DNA from: Harmothoe impar
Lineage: Eukaryota; Annelida; Polychaeta; Phyllodocida; Polynoidae
Reading direction: 5' to 3'
NCBI GenBank assembly: GCA_947462335.1
Contig: OX381709.1
Coordinates: 40,604,904-40,668,903, forward strand
DNA length: 64,000 nt
Part shown: positions 32,190 through 42,315 of the stretch, piece by piece
Layout: each line of letters starts with the position of its first letter
How positions within the stretch are numbered: position 1 is the first letter of the stretch
Notes under the pieces: generated by a model
Told to the model about the DNA's origin: nothing
Seen by the model: only the letters and a program-made list of their open reading frames with translations
Database searches by the model: none
Translations under genes and position numbers: made by a program

Positions 32190-32950
32190 TTAGGGAGGGT
32201 TCATTATTTATGGCAGGGGGGGGTGAGCATTTGAGGGGGGGGGCAATTTTTTTTAGGGGTATTCAAAGGGGGGGGCCTTTTTTTTTTACCCTATTCTTAG
32301 GGGGGGGGCCTTTTTTTTTAGGGGTATTCCTAAAAATGTCGCGAATTTAGTACGTTGAAATGTCGCGAATTTTGGTAACAGCCTGTGTTATATTTTACCA
32401 AATGATGTCAATATTTTCAAAATTTTCTAAAATTTTCCTCAAACTCCCAGAAAATTTCTCACTGCATCACTTTTAACACTCAAAATAGCCCACCGTTTTG
32501 TCAGTCTTCAAAAAAGTGCCGGCCTCATGTAAGTACTGAGGGTATGGGAGCTTCCAATCTATAAGCACTGGGGCCCTTAAACTCAACGGTATGTAAGTCG
32601 AGTGTCTGAGGTTTGACTATTATCGCTCACCAGCGAGTATCATGAGACGTTTACACTAAAACACCTTACGAATGGATGTATTTGTTGCAAGGTAGTAAAT
32701 TTTAGGTAAAAAAGTGCCCACGATTAAATGCATACAATTAGTAGACATCACTATCGTTTTTGTAATAAAGTTGAAAACGAAGGGTGAGGCCCACTGAGGG
32801 GGGGGGGGGGCGCTTTTTTTTTAACCTATTCCGAGGGGGGGGGCCTTTTTTTTTCAACCTATTCCGAGGGGGGGGGGCAATTATTTTTGACATATTCGAT
32901 TTGCCAAACGCTCACCCCCCCCCTGCCATAAATAATGAACCCTCCCTTAG
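32190..32950. mobile_element. poly-G inverted-repeat element with TTAGGGAGGGTTCATT ends
   Basis: The left end TTAGGGAGGGTTCATTATTT (then ATGGCAGGGG) is mirrored by CCTGCCATAAATAATGAACC (then CTCCCTTA). Sub-terminal G7-G12 runs alternate with TTTTTTTTTACCTATTC and AATATTTT blocks on both sides, and GTGAGCATTTG is mirrored as CAAACGCTCAC. It resembles the 2.6- and 21.1-kb elements in plan but has different end sequences. Confidence 0.75.
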
Positions 32951-33267
32951 CTTCTGTCTTTCGATTCATGGTCTTAAAGAGACACTCAATGCAAGAAAAA
33001 TGTTTTTGTTTTTACATAAATATGAATTTTGTTTTCATATGTGTATGTATCCCAATTAGCACTGTGCGCGACCTTTGACGAATATATTCCATCTTATCAA
33101 TTATAATATATCAACCCATGCCCATGTAAAAATGTTATCAGGACTATTAAACAATAGCCTGCATGGACAGGCATAATGCGTGGCCAATATTCAGTCACAC
33201 AACTAATAAATCCTTGCATCATTCATGATTCAAGGATAATTAAAAACAAAAAAGTACTGTTACTCAC

Positions 33268-33492
33268 CTGTAATCTGTATACCCTCTGACCTGCTCCTGG
33301 CTAATTGTGAAGGTCTGATGGACAACCAGGAAATGGCTACATCATAGATCGTTGTAGATAGGTGTACACCAGGAGCCAAACGACACACCTTATCTATGCT
33401 ATAAGCTATGTGTGTACTATATCCGACTATCTGTTATGTATGGTGTTCCCTGAACTGGTTCACAGACAGTTGACTTTTGTGCCCTTTATATA
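33268..33492 (-). promoter_or_regulatory. candidate UGT promoter (TATA) and untranslated first exon
   Basis: On the minus strand, CTATATAAAGGGC (TATA box at 33485-33493) is followed about 30 bp later by transcribed-looking sequence that ends in a good donor (TTACAG|GTGAGTAAC, exon end 33268). The next acceptor on this strand with a plausible product is the one 34 bp before the UGT ATG. I infer a TATA-driven first exon of roughly 190 bp joined to the UGT coding exon. No evidence beyond the sequence signals. Confidence 0.45.
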
Positions 33493-34212
33493 GTAGGCGA
33501 CAGTAGGAAGGGAGGTCATGGGGAAGAGATCATCCATATAGGACGATATACATGTGCTCTATTCTGACCGAAGACCAAAATGCTAGGCTATCATTTTTTG
33601 TAATGACGATAGTTCAATTAATTTTCATATGAATGTTTGACATCATGTTATTGAATTATTAGCGTTGATTAACAGTACAGGGACACAATAACAACAGACA
33701 TAGGCTAAGTAATCAATAGACACAGGATAGATTCATCTGAACGAGACAGTACTTCATTTATAATCTAATTGCCTCTTAAGCAGTTTAAGTTTAACCGTTA
33801 CGCCAATTAGACCTACATATAATTGTTTTCTCAAAAGCAAAATGTGAAATTCAAGTCTCCTCTAGTACTACTATTACCCCCGGCGTGACCATGCTGTATA
33901 CATTTACACAGATACAAGAAACAGTGTCAAAAGGGAGGCCAGGTTGCTTCCAGAATGACTCCCCTCTGTAGAGGACTCCTGGAGCCTATAGGTCCTTATG
34001 TGACTCCCTTAGGTGAGTCAGAGAACTATGTGACTCCCCCAGGTAACTCCCTTGGGTCGCCCAGGGAGTCACCTAGGCTCTCTTTTGCAACCTAAAACGG
34101 GAAATCATTCTGGAGGCAACCTGGATTCCCTTCTTTTCTCTGTGTAGGAACAAAAAATGTACAAACCAGTACACAGTAACAGTGAGTGTCACGGATAACA
34201 TAAACGACCAAG
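33493..34212. other. spacer upstream of UGT promoter; no gene recognised
   Basis: AT-rich sequence with the inverted-repeat element at 33930-34135 and no coding potential. The element lies about 450 bp upstream of the proposed UGT TATA box. Confidence 0.4.
33930..34135. mobile_element. ~205-bp MITE with AAGGGAGGCCAGGTTGC ends
   Basis: The left arm AAGGGAGGCCAGGTTGCTTC (then CAGAATGA) matches the right arm TCATTCTGGAGGCAACCTGG (then ATTCCCTT) inverted. The interior is a set of GTGACTCCC/GGGAGTCAC palindromic repeats. Confidence 0.75.
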
Positions 34213-34632
34213 GTTTTTTTTATTTTTTTATTTTATTTTTTATTAGGTCCTCATTAAAATACAGAATGATCTTCCACGACCCATTTTATGGTAAACCTGT
34301 ATATGTTGCATATTTACTTGAATTGTATCAATGATATGATATAATGTTAGTTGGCCACAGACAGATAAATATGTCATAAGGCTTACTGTCCAAACAGGAG
34401 TACCCTATTAGCTACAAGAAAGGTAGGCTGTTAACAGTAATAAGTAACAATATACAGTAATGTACATAATGAGTATATATAGTATGAATGAGAGTCGCTG
34501 AAAGAAAGAGAATAACTGGAAGCTACATGTTTTGTGGGCCCCCCATAATGTTAAATAAAGTAGAGTTAAATGGAGCCGTTTGAATTGTCTGGGAAGTAGG
34601 GGGTGGTGGGGGGGGGGGGGTAGGGGGGATGA

Positions 34633-36533
34633 TCAGGGTGGATGATCTAAAAGAGGTTTTCTGGCATCCAAAAGCTTTTTCCTGTGACCTTTCATATTCG
34701 TTCCTAATTTTATCTTTAGCTTAGCTTTGAATTGTTCTTTCCCTACTATTTTTTGCATCTCAGGTGTTAGCTCATTCCAGAGATTAACAGCCCTATAGTA
34801 TGGTGTCTTCCTATAAGACATGTTCTTCGGGGGTTTCCTTGGGAACTTAATCTTTTCATCACCTCTCGTTCTAGCCCTGCAAGGGGCTGCCTGGGGTGGA
34901 AGTCTCTTGGATTTGGAGAACATTTGTGTCGTTAGAAGCTCTTTCCTTCTAGTCTCTAGAAGAGGAACTTCACATAGTTCTCGTAGGTTTTCTGTTGTCT
35001 CCCCCCTTTTTTTTTGACTTTTAGACATATTCTAAGCATTTTGTTTTGCAGGGTCTCAAACCGTTTACGCCAATATTTAATCGTGCTATCAGTAAGGAAA
35101 GAACAGTAGTCGAACTTTGGTAGGATACACTGCTTGTATATCCCTATTGCTGTATCAAAGTCTATTTTTTTCCTCAAGTCAGCCAGCTTGAATGCCATCA
35201 CATTAACTTTGGAGTGAGTTATTTTTGCCTGTTGCTTTAGATTTAGATTTGTGTCTAGTTTAGCACCCAAATAAGTGTAGCTATCAACTCGTTTTATGAC
35301 CACATTGCCAATCTTGATATTGCCTCTTGGGCATTTCTTGAGTCTTTGTGGCGTGCCAAACCAGAGCCATTTAGTCTTGTTGGTGTTTATTGTTAGGCCT
35401 ATTGTATTGCAGAAGATGACAACTTTGTTCACTTCCGCCTGAAGTGTCATCCTGGCACTGAGTGGATTCTTATGGGCAACATAGAGCACAACATCGTCAG
35501 CATAAATCTTGACTTTGCATCCCTTTACTACATTTGGGAGGGAGTTTATGAAGTATATAAAGAGGAGTGGACCTAGGACTGAGCCCTGTGGTACTGAATA
35601 GTCTAGTTTGAGGTACTCAGAGTAGTTTCCATTGACTTTGGCCCTTTGAGTTCTGTTTTCAAGGTAAGAGACCAACCAAGAGTATATTTTGGGAGGGAGA
35701 TTAACTTGTTTTAACATTTGTTTCAGGTAATTATGACTAACTGAGTCAAATGCTTTACGGATATCTAGGAAGCAGGCAGCTGTTACTTGCCCTATGTCTT
35801 TGGCTACAAAAAGATCATTTGTAATCTCTAGTACAGCATCAGCAGTTCCTCTCTCTTTTCTATAACCGTATTGGCATTCAGACAGTGTCTCTTGTACTGT
35901 GAACTCATTTGCCAGGTATTTATGTACCAGTATTTCTAATAGCTTCCCGGGCAGGGGGAGTATGGAGATGGGGCGCCAATTCGAGATGGATTTTAAGTTT
36001 CCGGTTTTTGGAATGGGGGTTACCGTTGCCTTAGCCCAAGGGGAGGGGAAATCTGAGGTGGATATGGAATGGTTATATATGTGTGCCAGGTGGTTAGGTA
36101 TGAAGGCTAGGGCGTCCTTAAGTACAGAGGTTCGAACATGGTCTATTCCTGAAGGTTTGGTGGTGTTAATTTCAGAAATAAGAAACTTCATATCATCAAC
36201 ATCAAACACTGGTGGGGGCATACACATAGGGGGTGGGTTTGGCAGTGGAGTAGTTGGCGGTGGGAGGGGAGAAAGAATATCTGGTAGGTCCTTTTTCTCA
36301 AAGAGTTTCTGTCCAATTGTGCTAAAATATTCATTCACATATTTTGGCATTTCATCAACTTCCTCACCAGTTTCATGATGAATGAGACTTGGGATCGTCT
36401 GGGAATTTGAAGGTTTCAATAATCTCTTGATGAGTCCCCAGAAACGCTGGGGATACTTTCTACACTCTGAAAGATTTTTCTTTATACCTGACGCTTCCCA
36501 TTTCCTGGAGTCTTTCGTGATTTTGGTTCTCAA
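34633..36533 (-). pseudogene. LINE reverse transcriptase and C-terminal region, frameshifted
   Basis: The frame at 36533-34956 holds the reverse transcriptase: SNWRPISILPLPGKLLE, CQYGYRKERGTADAVLE, AACFLDIRKAFDSVSH (catalytic D), VPQGSVLGPLLF and IYADDVVLY (YADD active site). It stops soon after MLRICLKVKKK in a C/T homopolymer. The downstream frame at 35028-34633 continues the natural C-terminus (KTPYYRAVNLWNELTPEMQ, a typical LINE ending). One frameshift therefore separates them. Another frame break and a stop separate it from the endonuclease frame upstream. Confidence 0.9.
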
Positions 36534-36659
36534 CCTTTGGGCATGTTTTTGTCTAGTATATTCTTATATCTCTTAAATCTATTAGCAGCTTCATTTCCAT
36601 GCCTTATGTCTGTCAGGATTGCAGGGCTAAGTGGGGTAGTACCATAATCTTTTATAATC

Positions 36660-37580
36660 TTATCTATGCAAAGAACAGTATAGATCTAGGAATCTTATTA
36701 TTGAGTTTTGGACAAAGGTCCACTTCTCTGTCGTTGTGCTGAGTGAATATAATTCTTCCCAATCCTCATACAGTAGGTGTTCTTCCAAAAGGTCTTTCTT
36801 GTAGTTTTTGTAACATCTACTGGTGACCTTAACCTTGACAAATTTGTTCCTATCTTTTTTACGTAGAGCAAAGACCGGAAAATGGTCTGTGATAAGATCA
36901 TCCATAACACCACATCGTGATATGAATCTGCAGTCAGTGAGGATGTTATCTATTATGGATCCTCCCAATGGGTTTGGGATTCTGGCTGTACTTGGTCTGG
37001 TCAGTTCACTTATTAACCATGTAAGGTTGGCTGTAAGGCAGAAACCTTTCAACTTTAAGGCTTGCCCCGCATCAGAAGCAAAATTTATGTTAAAATCTCC
37101 TGCCAGCCATAGCTCTTTGTCAGTATCTGTGAATAGGGGGAGAGTTTTCAGAAAATTAACTGGATTTCCATTTGGTGGCCTATAGATGGTTGTAAGCTGC
37201 ATGGATTTATTTTTTGGCACATCAATGCTTATGGTTAGACATTCAATGTCATTATTGGCGAATGATAGGGGTGGGATGATGCGGGCATATCTGTAAAATT
37301 TGTTTGAGATAAAGCATATTATACCCCCACAGTCTTTGCCAATTCTGTCCAATCTGTAATACTGCTTATAGGGCCAATGAACCATGCTATCGTCATGTTT
37401 GGGCTTAAGCCAGGACTCTGTTAATGCAACAAAATCAAAATCATTAAAGGCTTTCTGGATATCAATCTTATGCGCATTGTAACTCCTTGCATTAAATGAA
37501 ACAAATTTAAACCCCTTATCAAATCTTGTTGGTGGTACTACCGAGCCCATGATGTGGTGCATCTTGGTTCCTTTAAGCAA
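36660..37580 (-). pseudogene. LINE apurinic-like endonuclease domain
   Basis: A 306-residue open frame with the exonuclease-endonuclease-phosphatase fold: NARSYNAHKIDI, ALTESWL (metal-binding E), LAGDFNINF (catalytic D and N) and DDLITDHFPVFA (DH pair). It nicks target DNA to prime reverse transcription (family knowledge). The frame ends at a stop 126 bp upstream of the RT frame; the intervening 120 bp reads as LINE-like protein in a shifted frame (LSPAILTDIRHGNEAANRF), so a pair of compensating frameshifts has accumulated. Confidence 0.9.
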
Positions 37581-37600
37581 GCGACAGAATAATGAGTATG

Positions 37601-39539
37601 AATGGACACGGGCCTAAGCGACCCTGGTCCACTATGAAACCTACCACTGCTACTCTATGGATAGGGAGGCAGGGGGATAGGCCTAGAGTATGTACAAGCC
37701 ACATGGCTTGGCGCGGGTGTTACTAGTGAGAGGAGCTATGCTCCAGTTGGGAAAAATAAAGAGTAAGTGGGAAGAAAAGGAGGTAGGAGGGGGGAGGTAA
37801 TAGGGAGTGCTGCCCTATTATGATTTGTCAAGAGTTAAAGGTCTATATTTATCTCTTGTACAGAAACATTTATACATGGGCATTATATACAATCAAATAC
37901 TGCTATCAATGAGAAGGAAAAGACCAAAATCAATTTATACAGGCAGGGAGATAACATCTTTTTATGCAATGGAATAATCCAGAACTTACATTCTAGGGTA
38001 GATAAATGCAAGCATATATGACTTCAATCAGCCTTATCTCATTTAATCACATTGACATTTCAATGTATTGCCAAGTCTCTATAAAGAAGTAGCATTTAGC
38101 TCATTATGCACAATGGAGATGCATTAAATTATTTACCTTTAGCAGCGTTCAGCAAGTGACAATTAATGAGTAATCTGGATAATAGTCTATATCTGTTCAT
38201 CAACATGATTTTCAATACCTAAACTACCAATGAATGTAATAATTATAAGAACAGTATAAGCAGACAATGTGTTTGATTTCTAACAACATCAAATTATATA
38301 TAGCAAGAACAAGTGGTCCATCAAACTGTGTACTGTAGTTGACTCTAAGCAGCGTCACTCTTAGGCGGCAAATTGTAAAATACAGTTGAGTGGTTGATTT
38401 CTTACAGCATCAAATTATATATATATATATAGCAAGAAGAAGTACATCTATAATAACAGTCCATCAAACTCTGTGTCCTGTAGGTGACTTTTAACAGTAT
38501 CACTCCAAGACGTTACTGTAGTTGACTCTCTGCAGTGTCACTAATTAGGCAGCAAATTCTAACATCCAGTTGAGGTCTCCCACACACATCGTCTTTTTGG
38601 GGGTGTTGAGTGTTCCGCAACCATTGAGTACTAAGTACTGTAGCGGTGGAGGGTCGGTGGATGGGGGGGGGGGGGAGCAGTATGGGTTGGATTCCTGTAA
38701 GCAATACTACCATCTGATGGGTTCAGACCTTGTGTAGTCTCCAGGGTGGGAGGTTGGACTGAAGTGGCTTCCTATACATGGCCGGTTTGGGTATGGTTAA
38801 ATCCATGAGGTTGGGTGGGGTGATTTTGGTCATGAAGGTTGGGGTTAAGTCTGGGGCATCAGTAGTTAGTAGTGAGGGTCAATGGCATACTTTGGTAAAA
38901 AGAAGAATTTTTAGATAGAACCATAATGAATATGGTTTTGATTCTTACATGTATGAATTGGAAATATGCTAAGGTGTCTGAATATGCAATAAAAGTCAAA
39001 GTAATGGAAATATAAATGGAGTAGTTAGAAGGTGGTTATTGGAAGATTTTCCATGATGTTCACCTAGTGTCAGTGGATGGTGAAATGTTAAAAGAAGAGG
39101 TATGGTTGGATTGGCTGAAAGGAATTACTTGATTCTTTGTGATAACATGCCTTATGTGAAGATACATGTGTATGTGAGATTTAAGGAGGATTGGAGATCA
39201 ATTAAGGGAGTAATTAAAGACTCAATATTGTAGAGTGTGGAGAATCCAAGATGGCCGCCCTCAGTGCTGGGTGCCGGCACCCAACCGGTTGACCTACATC
39301 TGGTCTGGAGCGGTTGACCTACATTCCGTTTGAATACTGCCACTGGATGACCTGCATTCGAAGGCTGTGCGCTGATTGGATGTTTGGAGTCATGTGATCA
39401 TTCAAATATCAAGGTCAACGGATATATTCAACGGATACTGCCCGGATACATTAGTTCGGAGTATTGCACAACTGGTGGTACTAGTATCTCATTGGTTGAA
39501 TGTGGTATAGAAGGCGTGGTTATACTAAGGGCTCTATGC
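37601..39539. other. spacer between LINE and PC4-like gene
   Basis: No coding gene. It contains a diverged tandem duplication (38270-38580), (TA)n at 38416-38432, a G11 run at 38663, and a TG/GG-rich stretch at 38690-38880. The left end of the Polinton could lie in this interval, but I could not find a terminal inverted repeat because its partner would be outside the window. CCAAT-type boxes (GATTGG near 39374, ATTGG near 39493) sit close to the next gene. Confidence 0.45.
38270..38580. repeat. diverged tandem duplication with (TA)n
   Basis: Two units (about 38270-38390 and 38391-38580) share TTTGATTTCT.ACA.CATCAAATTATATATA, AGCAAGAA.AAGT, GTCCATCAAACT, GTAGTTGACTCT and GGC.GCAAATT with ATCCAGTTGAG-type ends. 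The second has extra sequence and a TATATATATATA run. Confidence 0.6.
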
Positions 39540-39546
39540 TATATAA
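39540..39546 (+). promoter_or_regulatory. TATA box of the PC4-like gene
   Basis: TATATAA lies 66 bp upstream of the ATG at 39612, with CCAAT-type boxes about 45 and 165 bp further upstream. Spacing fits a focused start site near 39570. Confidence 0.55.
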
Positions 39547-39611
39547 CCAACCTTTTGAGGATTTTCTCACTTGTATGATTAACACTGAGCGAAGCCACCT
39601 CAAAGAGCAAT

Positions 39612-41061
39612 ATGGATCATTTCAATACACTGCCTCTGCCTGTTCTGGAATTCTTTCCTGAGATGGAAGTCAATACAGAACCGATGGCCTTTGTCCAAAC
39701 TGTGAGTATATTTTTTATGTTATCATATGAATTACTGGAAATGTGTCTCATGGATATATGTCTTATCAAGTATGAGTGTGAGCTATAATCCATCTCCTCT
39801 TCTTTTTTATTCAAGAGAACAGAAGAGGAGGAAGGGAATGATCAAGTCAGTGGATCACAGAATGAGACTGGGTATGGAGAATCGATGACACTTGGGAAGC
39901 CCCAAGTAATCAAGAAGACTCCTGCCAGGAAGCGACCCAGGCTTCTTCCCCAAATGAAGAAGCCAGTGAAGGTGTCCAAACGTACCAACCTAGCAATGCA
40001 GATGTCCCTTGATGTGGATGATGATTTAACAACTACACAGACACCTCAGCAGGGCGGACTGTCTACATCACCTTTCAGCTTGGATAATCTCACTGAGGGG
40101 GACCAGAGCAAGATGAGCAGGGTCTGCTACTTAGATGGTAGTGGCAAACAACCATCATCATCAGCAGGCCCTAGGGGTACTACCTATCTGTGCTCCAATC
40201 AGTGGCGGCAGAGTTTAGGCCTATCCAATGAGGCGGAAAAGCCAGAAAATGAGCAGAGCAAGCTGTTCTATCATCTTGGATCAGGTCTGTATGTAGACAG
40301 GCCATACAACAACCGGGCCTACTACTCACCAAATGCAGAGCAGGAAGCTCTACGAATCGGGCTGTGGCACGTCAATTCCATTCAGAAACATCAACGTGCG
40401 GGATCAAGGTACAGTGTCATCCTGGACTTTGATGCTCTTCACATCCTCAAATCCAGCGCCGGAGAAATTGAGAATGCCTTGAAGCTATGTGACCAAGAGT
40501 GTTTTCTAGGTGGGTTTTGAAAATCATTTTCATCACAAAGTTAGCATGAGTGTACCGTCTTGTAATATTAAGTGGAGAAGTTAAACCAGGCTTTAATCTT
40601 AATATGTGTATTTCAATCATGAAATTGTTATGACATTATCTTGAACAATTTGAAGGGTGTAATTGTGTTTCTTAACCAAAACAATCCAAAATATCCATTT
40701 TTTATTTGTAATAGGTCATGTCAGCCATCTTGGAAAGTCATGGTATCTGACTGTGGAGCATGATCAGTGTTGCGTTAATATCCGCCACTGGTTTGCCCTG
40801 AGGCAGAATGAAGGAAACCCTGAGGCAGAACTCATCCCCGGACGTGAAGGCTTCAAAATGGGTTATGAGCAATTTCACAAGCTCAGAGTCTTCTTGGAGA
40901 AGCATCTGGATGAGTATCTCCCCAACTTCAAGAACCATGTGTTCCGGTGCAACCGAGCTGACCATGTACCAACCGAGTGTCCTCTGTGTACAACTTATGG
41001 AAGGCTGCCGCTTGAGAGGAATATCCAGCGACTACTTGGTACTAAGTTTGAAATAATCTGA
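39612..41061 (+). CDS. PC4/SUB1-like ssDNA-binding protein with cysteine cluster, three exons
   Basis: Exons 39612-39701, 39816-40509 and 40715-41061 join in phase (376 residues). The first third is basic and low complexity (TPARKRPRLLPQMKKPVKV, a likely nuclear localisation signal). Exon 3 encodes a region that reads like the PC4 fold: GKSWYLTVEHDQCCVNIRHW, then ELIPGREGFKMGYEQFHKL, corresponding to the family's strand pattern, 'PG..G' turn and final helix. PC4 proteins bind single-stranded DNA as dimers and assist transcription or replication. After it comes a possible metal site (C..R.DH....C..C) and the stop. Exon 2 also contains a SRYSVILDFDALHILKS stretch that may be a second, diverged copy of the same fold. 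Beside a protein-primed polymerase, an ssDNA-binding role is plausible. Domain call by eye. Confidence 0.65.
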
Positions 41062-41276
41062 TTTTCTTTGTGTAGATTGATAGTATAGATTGTATTGACA
41101 TAGTCAGATATTAAATCATATGGATTTCAATGAAGAAAATCATGTGTGATTCAAATTGTTTTTGTTTTTTGTGTTTTGTTTTTTGCAATGTAGAGCATAG
41201 AATAATTTACTTAGTGACAATAGGTTTTTCAAATTGTTGCAGGACTGGAGAAGGGCCTGCCTTGAAAGGGTCAGAG

Positions 41277-41585
41277 ATGGATGTGGATGGTGATTGTCCA
41301 GAGAGGAGTGATGGAGGTAGACATTATCGATACCCATCAAAGAAATTGGAAGAACGAGACTGTTTCAGGATTGCGTTTCATTTTGCACCGGCCTGGAAAA
41401 GTGTAGCTCCCTTGTTGGGTTTTACATACTGGGAAATAGAGGCAATGAGTGAGGACACCAATGGGAGTTGTGTAAGAAATGCTGCTGCTATGCTGGTTCG
41501 TTGGGGTCAACGTGAAGTAGATGAGGCTAATTTGAATACCTTGATTAATGCATTAGATCAACTTGGCATTAACACATTTCATTGA
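41277..41585 (+). CDS. death-domain protein
   Basis: A 102-residue frame (ATG at 41277) whose last 70 residues fit the death-domain pattern: APAWKSVAPLLGFTYWEIEA, then AAAMLVRWGQREVDEANLNT, then LINALDQLGI. The W-K...LG..eI spacing and the helix-5/6 W-x-x-R...A...L..AL pattern are diagnostic. Death domains mediate homotypic assembly of apoptosis and innate signalling complexes. The frame is open upstream to 41130, but an acceptor at 41241-41242 (TTGTTGCAG) suggests a spliced 5' exon. Phases do not allow joining to the exon ends of the PC4-like gene upstream (0 or 1, where 2 is needed), so I treat it as a separate gene with an untranslated or unseen first exon. Death-domain-only proteins can act as inhibitors or adaptors. 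Confidence 0.7.
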   Translation: MDVDGDCPERSDGGRHYRYPSKKLEERDCFRIAFHFAPAWKSVAPLLGFTYWEIEAMSEDTNGSCVRNAAAMLVRWGQREVDEANLNTLINALDQLGINTFH

Positions 41586-42315
41586 ACGAAGTGGTAAATT
41601 TGTAACTATATTCTCTACAACTTACTCACATACACCTGTGGTAGCATGCTGTATATCCCATTTGTGTCTTTAAATATATTCATCTATACCTATGGGCTGA
41701 TAGGATCATGTAAGGTCCGACTATGATTATGTTGCACAGGGCACTGATAATAACTGAAGTCTGATATAATTATTTCCAGACTAAAGATGAATTATTAATG
41801 TATAATGATATAATGGAAATATCACAAACAAATGCTACTAGAATACCTGCTGACAGTAATATCCCTATATCTCAGACTATGTATTAGCCAACCTGATAAT
41901 AAGAATGAGAAAAAAAATCTATGTAACCAGTACTGCTTGAATTGAATAAATCTAAATGCTTTCAATACTGTTTTGTTCTTATTGTATCTTATGATGATTC
42001 AGTCACAACGAAGCACAGACAAATATATTACATATCAGTTTAATGTTCATCTATATTCAAAGTATGTACATATATTCAAAGTATGTAGATATATACATGA
42101 TATGGTACAACAGCCTTAAAAGCAGCTCATTAGTTTCATATGGATTAATAAAGTATTTTAGCTCACCTATTAATAAGTGTGTATATATTTACAGGATATA
42201 GTAGAATCGATTTGCATCTCGTCATCGGTCCGATATGACATAAATTATGAATTCACACAGACATATATATTGTACATGTGTTAGACTCTGTTTATGATGA
42301 AATGTAGCAGACCAT
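41586..42315. other. convergent spacer
   Basis: AT-rich, no coding potential. It contains + strand GAATAAAT near 41943 (possible polyadenylation) and three near-identical ATATTCAAAGTATGTA strings at 42050-42100. Lies between the stops of the death-domain gene (+) and the 816-residue gene (-). Confidence 0.5.

Larger units (their letters stand above)
25393..33267. other. probable 5'UTR intron of the UGT gene; repeats, no gene recognised
   Basis: This 7.9-kb interval has no convincing coding exon. It contains a degenerate pyrimidine/purine-biased minisatellite (25.7-27.15, 28.28-29.69, 30.52-30.7 kb; typical phrases GAGTTCCAGCCACCAAGTTC and CCACCCATCCAGATCC), two opposed ACTGTAAGAAGT-ended repeats, an inverted-repeat element at 30.88 kb and a poly-G element at 32.2-32.95 kb. 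Numerous open frames (28241-28738, 26571-26885, 26902-27246) are products of the biased minisatellite. Confidence 0.5.
34213..37600 (-). mobile_element. degenerate non-LTR retrotransposon (CR1/L2-like), minus strand
   Basis: Endonuclease, reverse transcriptase and C-terminal segments follow in the normal LINE order on -. The likely 3' end is the T/AT-rich run at about 34213-34246 (an A-rich tail on the element strand). The 5' limit is uncertain, near 37.6 kb or a little beyond. No ORF1 is seen. Three frame breaks show it is inactive, or at least one results from a base-count error in a mononucleotide run (C6T9 near 35000). The lack of RNase H and the motif set place it in the Jockey/CR1/L2 group; exact clade not determined. 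Confidence 0.88.

Noticed and set aside
32784..33059. 91-codon frame with repeated GGG.FFFNLF
   Set aside because: Translation of the poly-G/poly-T blocks of the inverted-repeat element.
35899..36378. 159-codon plus-strand frame
   Set aside because: Shadow of the LINE reverse transcriptase.
39612..41585. Single PC4-death-domain fusion gene
   Set aside because: Splice phases do not permit joining the PC4-like exons to the death-domain exon using the visible donors, and the PC4 frame has its own stop.
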